A stretch of 6,788 nucleotides of DNA from Alphaproteobacteria bacterium (lineage in GTDB: Bacteria; Pseudomonadota; Alphaproteobacteria; Sphingomonadales; Sphingomonadaceae), in contig JAHJWA010000302.1 of assembly GCA_018828205.1 (NCBI GenBank), positions 1 to 6,788 of the forward strand, read 5' to 3'. The notes below the pieces were generated by a model. That model made no database searches. It saw nothing but the letters and a program-made list of their open reading frames with translations, and had not been told where the DNA came from. The first letter of the stretch is position 1; every line of letters starts with the position of its first letter. A program made the translations under genes and the position numbers. Positions 5,419-6,788 of this stretch are shown here, one piece after another.

Positions 5419-6621
5419 GTGAAAGCAGTGGTTTGGCGCGGACTTGGCGACATCCGGGTAGAGGACGTCGCCGAGCCCGAAATTCAAAACTCGACAGACG
5501 CGATCGTGAGACTGACGTCCTCGGCAATCTGCGGGACCGACCTTCACTTCGTGCGGGGCACCTTTGCGGATTTACGCGAGGGAATCATCTTGGGGCATGA
5601 AGGCGTCGGGATCGTGGAGCAGGTCGGCGACATGGTGCGCAACCTCGAGCCCGGTGACCGCGTGGTCATTCCCTCCACCATCGCCTGCGGCACCTGCTCC
5701 TACTGCCGCAAGGGCTACTATGCGCAGTGCGACAACGCCAACCCCGGTGGCAAGCGCGCCGGCACCGCCTTCTTCGGCGGCCCCAAAGCGGCCGGCGATT
5801 TCGATGGATTGCAGGCGGAGAAGGCGCGCATTCCCTACGCCCATATCGGTCTGGTGAAACTGCCGGACGAGGTGAGCGACGAACAGGCGATCCTTATCTC
5901 CGATATCTTCCCGACCGGCTACTTCGGTGCCGACATCGCCGAGATCGAGGAAGGTCACAGCGTTGCCGTGTTCGGCTGCGGCCCTGTCGGGCAGTTCGCA
6001 ATCGCTTCGGCGCTCCTGATGGGCGCCCGCGTCATTGCGGTGGACAGCCAGGAAGACCGGCTCGCCATCGCCCGCCGCCAGGGCGCCGAGGTGGTGAACT
6101 TCGAGAAAGAAGATCCGGTCGAGACGATCGTTGAACTCACCGGCGGTATCGGTGTCGATCGCGCGATCGACGCGGTGGGCGTGGATGCCGAACATCCGCA
6201 CCGAGGCCCCGCAGCCGATCCAGAAGAGAACGAAAAATTCGAGGCACAGGCGCAGAAGATCGCCCCCGACGGACCCGAACGGCCCCCTTTCAAGCCGGGC
6301 GATGCCCCATCACAGGCATTGAACTGGGCAGTCGAGGCGCTCGCCAAGGCGGGCACGCTCTCCATCATCGGGGTCTATCCGCCGACCGTGACGACCTTTC
6401 CCATCGGCCAGGCGATGAACAAGAACCTGACGATCAGGATGGGTAACTGCAATCACCGCAAATACATCCCGCACCTGGTGGACCTCGTCCGGGCGGGCGT
6501 GATCGATCCGGTCAGCCTGCTGACCCAGAGTGACGAATTGACCGATGCAGTGGAGGCGTACGAAACCTTCGATCAGCGCAAGCCCGGCTGGCTCAAGGTC
6601 GAGCTCGAACCGGCGGAGTAG
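5419..6621 (+). CDS. Zinc-dependent alcohol dehydrogenase, formaldehyde-dehydrogenase-like
   Basis: This 400-residue medium-chain dehydrogenase has all the expected zinc ligands. Cys38, His60 and Glu61 (in AICGTD and GHEGVG) fit the catalytic zinc, and Cys90, Cys93, Cys96 and Cys104 the structural zinc. The cofactor loop is GCGPVGQ (186-192), and Asp209 at the end of the next strand favours NAD over NADP. SDIFPTGYFGA (161-171) and the insertion at about 255-300 (VDAEHPHRGP onward, polar, Pro- and Glu-rich) are typical of the formaldehyde-dehydrogenase-like group, which is longer than ordinary alcohol dehydrogenases. The expected reaction is oxidation of an alcohol, or of an aldehyde hydrate, with NAD in the cytoplasm; substrate uncertain, and formaldehyde is only one possibility. 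GTG at 5419 is the start, on the evidence of AGAGGAG and the MKAVVW beginning usual for the family. The gene stands alone, divergent from the lipoprotein gene and convergent with the tRNA. Nothing appears damaged. Confidence 0.95.
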   Translation: MKAVVWRGLGDIRVEDVAEPEIQNSTDAIVRLTSSAICGTDLHFVRGTFADLREGIILGHEGVGIVEQVGDMVRNLEPGDRVVIPSTIACGTCSYCRKGYYAQCDNANPGGKRAGTAFFGGPKAAGDFDGLQAEKARIPYAHIGLVKLPDEVSDEQAILISDIFPTGYFGADIAEIEEGHSVAVFGCGPVGQFAIASALLMGARVIAVDSQEDRLAIARRQGAEVVNFEKEDPVETIVELTGGIGVDRAIDAVGVDAEHPHRGPAADPEENEKFEAQAQKIAPDGPERPPFKPGDAPSQALNWAVEALAKAGTLSIIGVYPPTVTTFPIGQAMNKNLTIRMGNCNHRKYIPHLVDLVRAGVIDPVSLLTQSDELTDAVEAYETFDQRKPGWLKVELEPAE

Positions 6622-6627
6622 CCGGAA

Positions 6628-6645
6628 GGATGCCGAAGGCCATCC
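6628..6645 (+). terminator. Weak hairpin after the dehydrogenase gene
   Basis: GGAT-GCC pairs with GGC-ATCC around a short loop, with one bulged C, starting 7 bases after the stop codon. No T-tract follows, so termination here would need help from Rho or would not occur. Reported as a possible 3'-end structure only. Confidence 0.25.
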
Positions 6646-6671
6646 GTCGTCCGCGGCTAGTGCACATAAGC

Positions 6672-6693
6672 AAAAAGCCCCGCTGGAGCAGGG
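6672..6693 (-). terminator. Rho-independent terminator of the tRNA-fMet transcript
   Basis: On the minus strand CCCTGC (6693-6688) pairs with GCGGGG (6683-6678) around the loop TCCA, with one U-G pair, followed by C and TTTTT (6676-6672). The hairpin begins 33 bases after the tRNA CCA end, so it fits as that transcript's terminator. On the plus strand there is no T-tract, so it should not stop the dehydrogenase transcript. Confidence 0.8.
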
Positions 6694-6726
6694 AGGCGAT
6701 TGCGGGTTATGATTTGAGCTGGATGT

Positions 6727-6788
<62 letters not shown>

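Noticed and set aside
4916..5422. Plus-strand open frame of 168 codons overlapping the GTG of the dehydrogenase by four bases
   Set aside because: The GTGA overlap looks like translational coupling, but the product is His/Ser/Arg-rich without any recognisable domain, has no ribosome site, and would overlap the lipoprotein leader.

Overview
The window looks like chromosomal DNA from a GC-rich alphaproteobacterium, possibly a sphingomonad. This rests on codon use, on the protein families, and on the initiator tRNA at the right edge, which has the A-U pair in the anticodon stem seen in many alphaproteobacteria. The taxonomic call is recognition from memory, not a search.

Layout. (1) Positions 1-1076, plus: the 3' part of a gene for a polytopic membrane protein with a VKOR-like domain followed by a SPW-repeat domain; its beginning lies outside the window. 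(2) 1077-1275: a spacer with an elaborate nested hairpin and a candidate stress sigma-factor promoter. (3) 1276-2295, plus: a short-chain dehydrogenase/reductase (SDR) with a C-terminal membrane anchor. (4) 2296-2402: a convergent gap with a three-armed inverted repeat. (5) 2403-4373, minus: a two-domain protein joining a protein-L-isoaspartate O-methyltransferase to an erythromycin-esterase-like domain. (6) 4628-4891, minus: a small acidic, proline-rich lipoprotein. (7) 4892-5418: a 527-base divergent spacer with no convincing gene but several perfect palindromes. (8) 5419-6621, plus: a zinc-dependent alcohol dehydrogenase of the formaldehyde-dehydrogenase-like group. (9) 6672-6788, minus: a Rho-independent terminator and the 3' 62 bases of an initiator tRNA-Met.

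No mobile element, CRISPR array or phage gene is visible. The genes do not form one operon: they lie on both strands with separate leaders. They do share a theme (inference): carbonyl and aldehyde oxidoreduction (SDR, zinc dehydrogenase), repair of aged proteins (methyltransferase domain) and envelope proteins. This resembles the general stress response load of alphaproteobacteria. A GGAAC element, the -35 motif of EcfG-type sigma factors, lies upstream of all four genes whose starts are visible, but only the copy before the SDR has a reasonable -10 partner.

The points most worth following are the absence of any cysteine in the VKOR-like protein, the methyltransferase-esterase fusion, and the structured intergenic elements.
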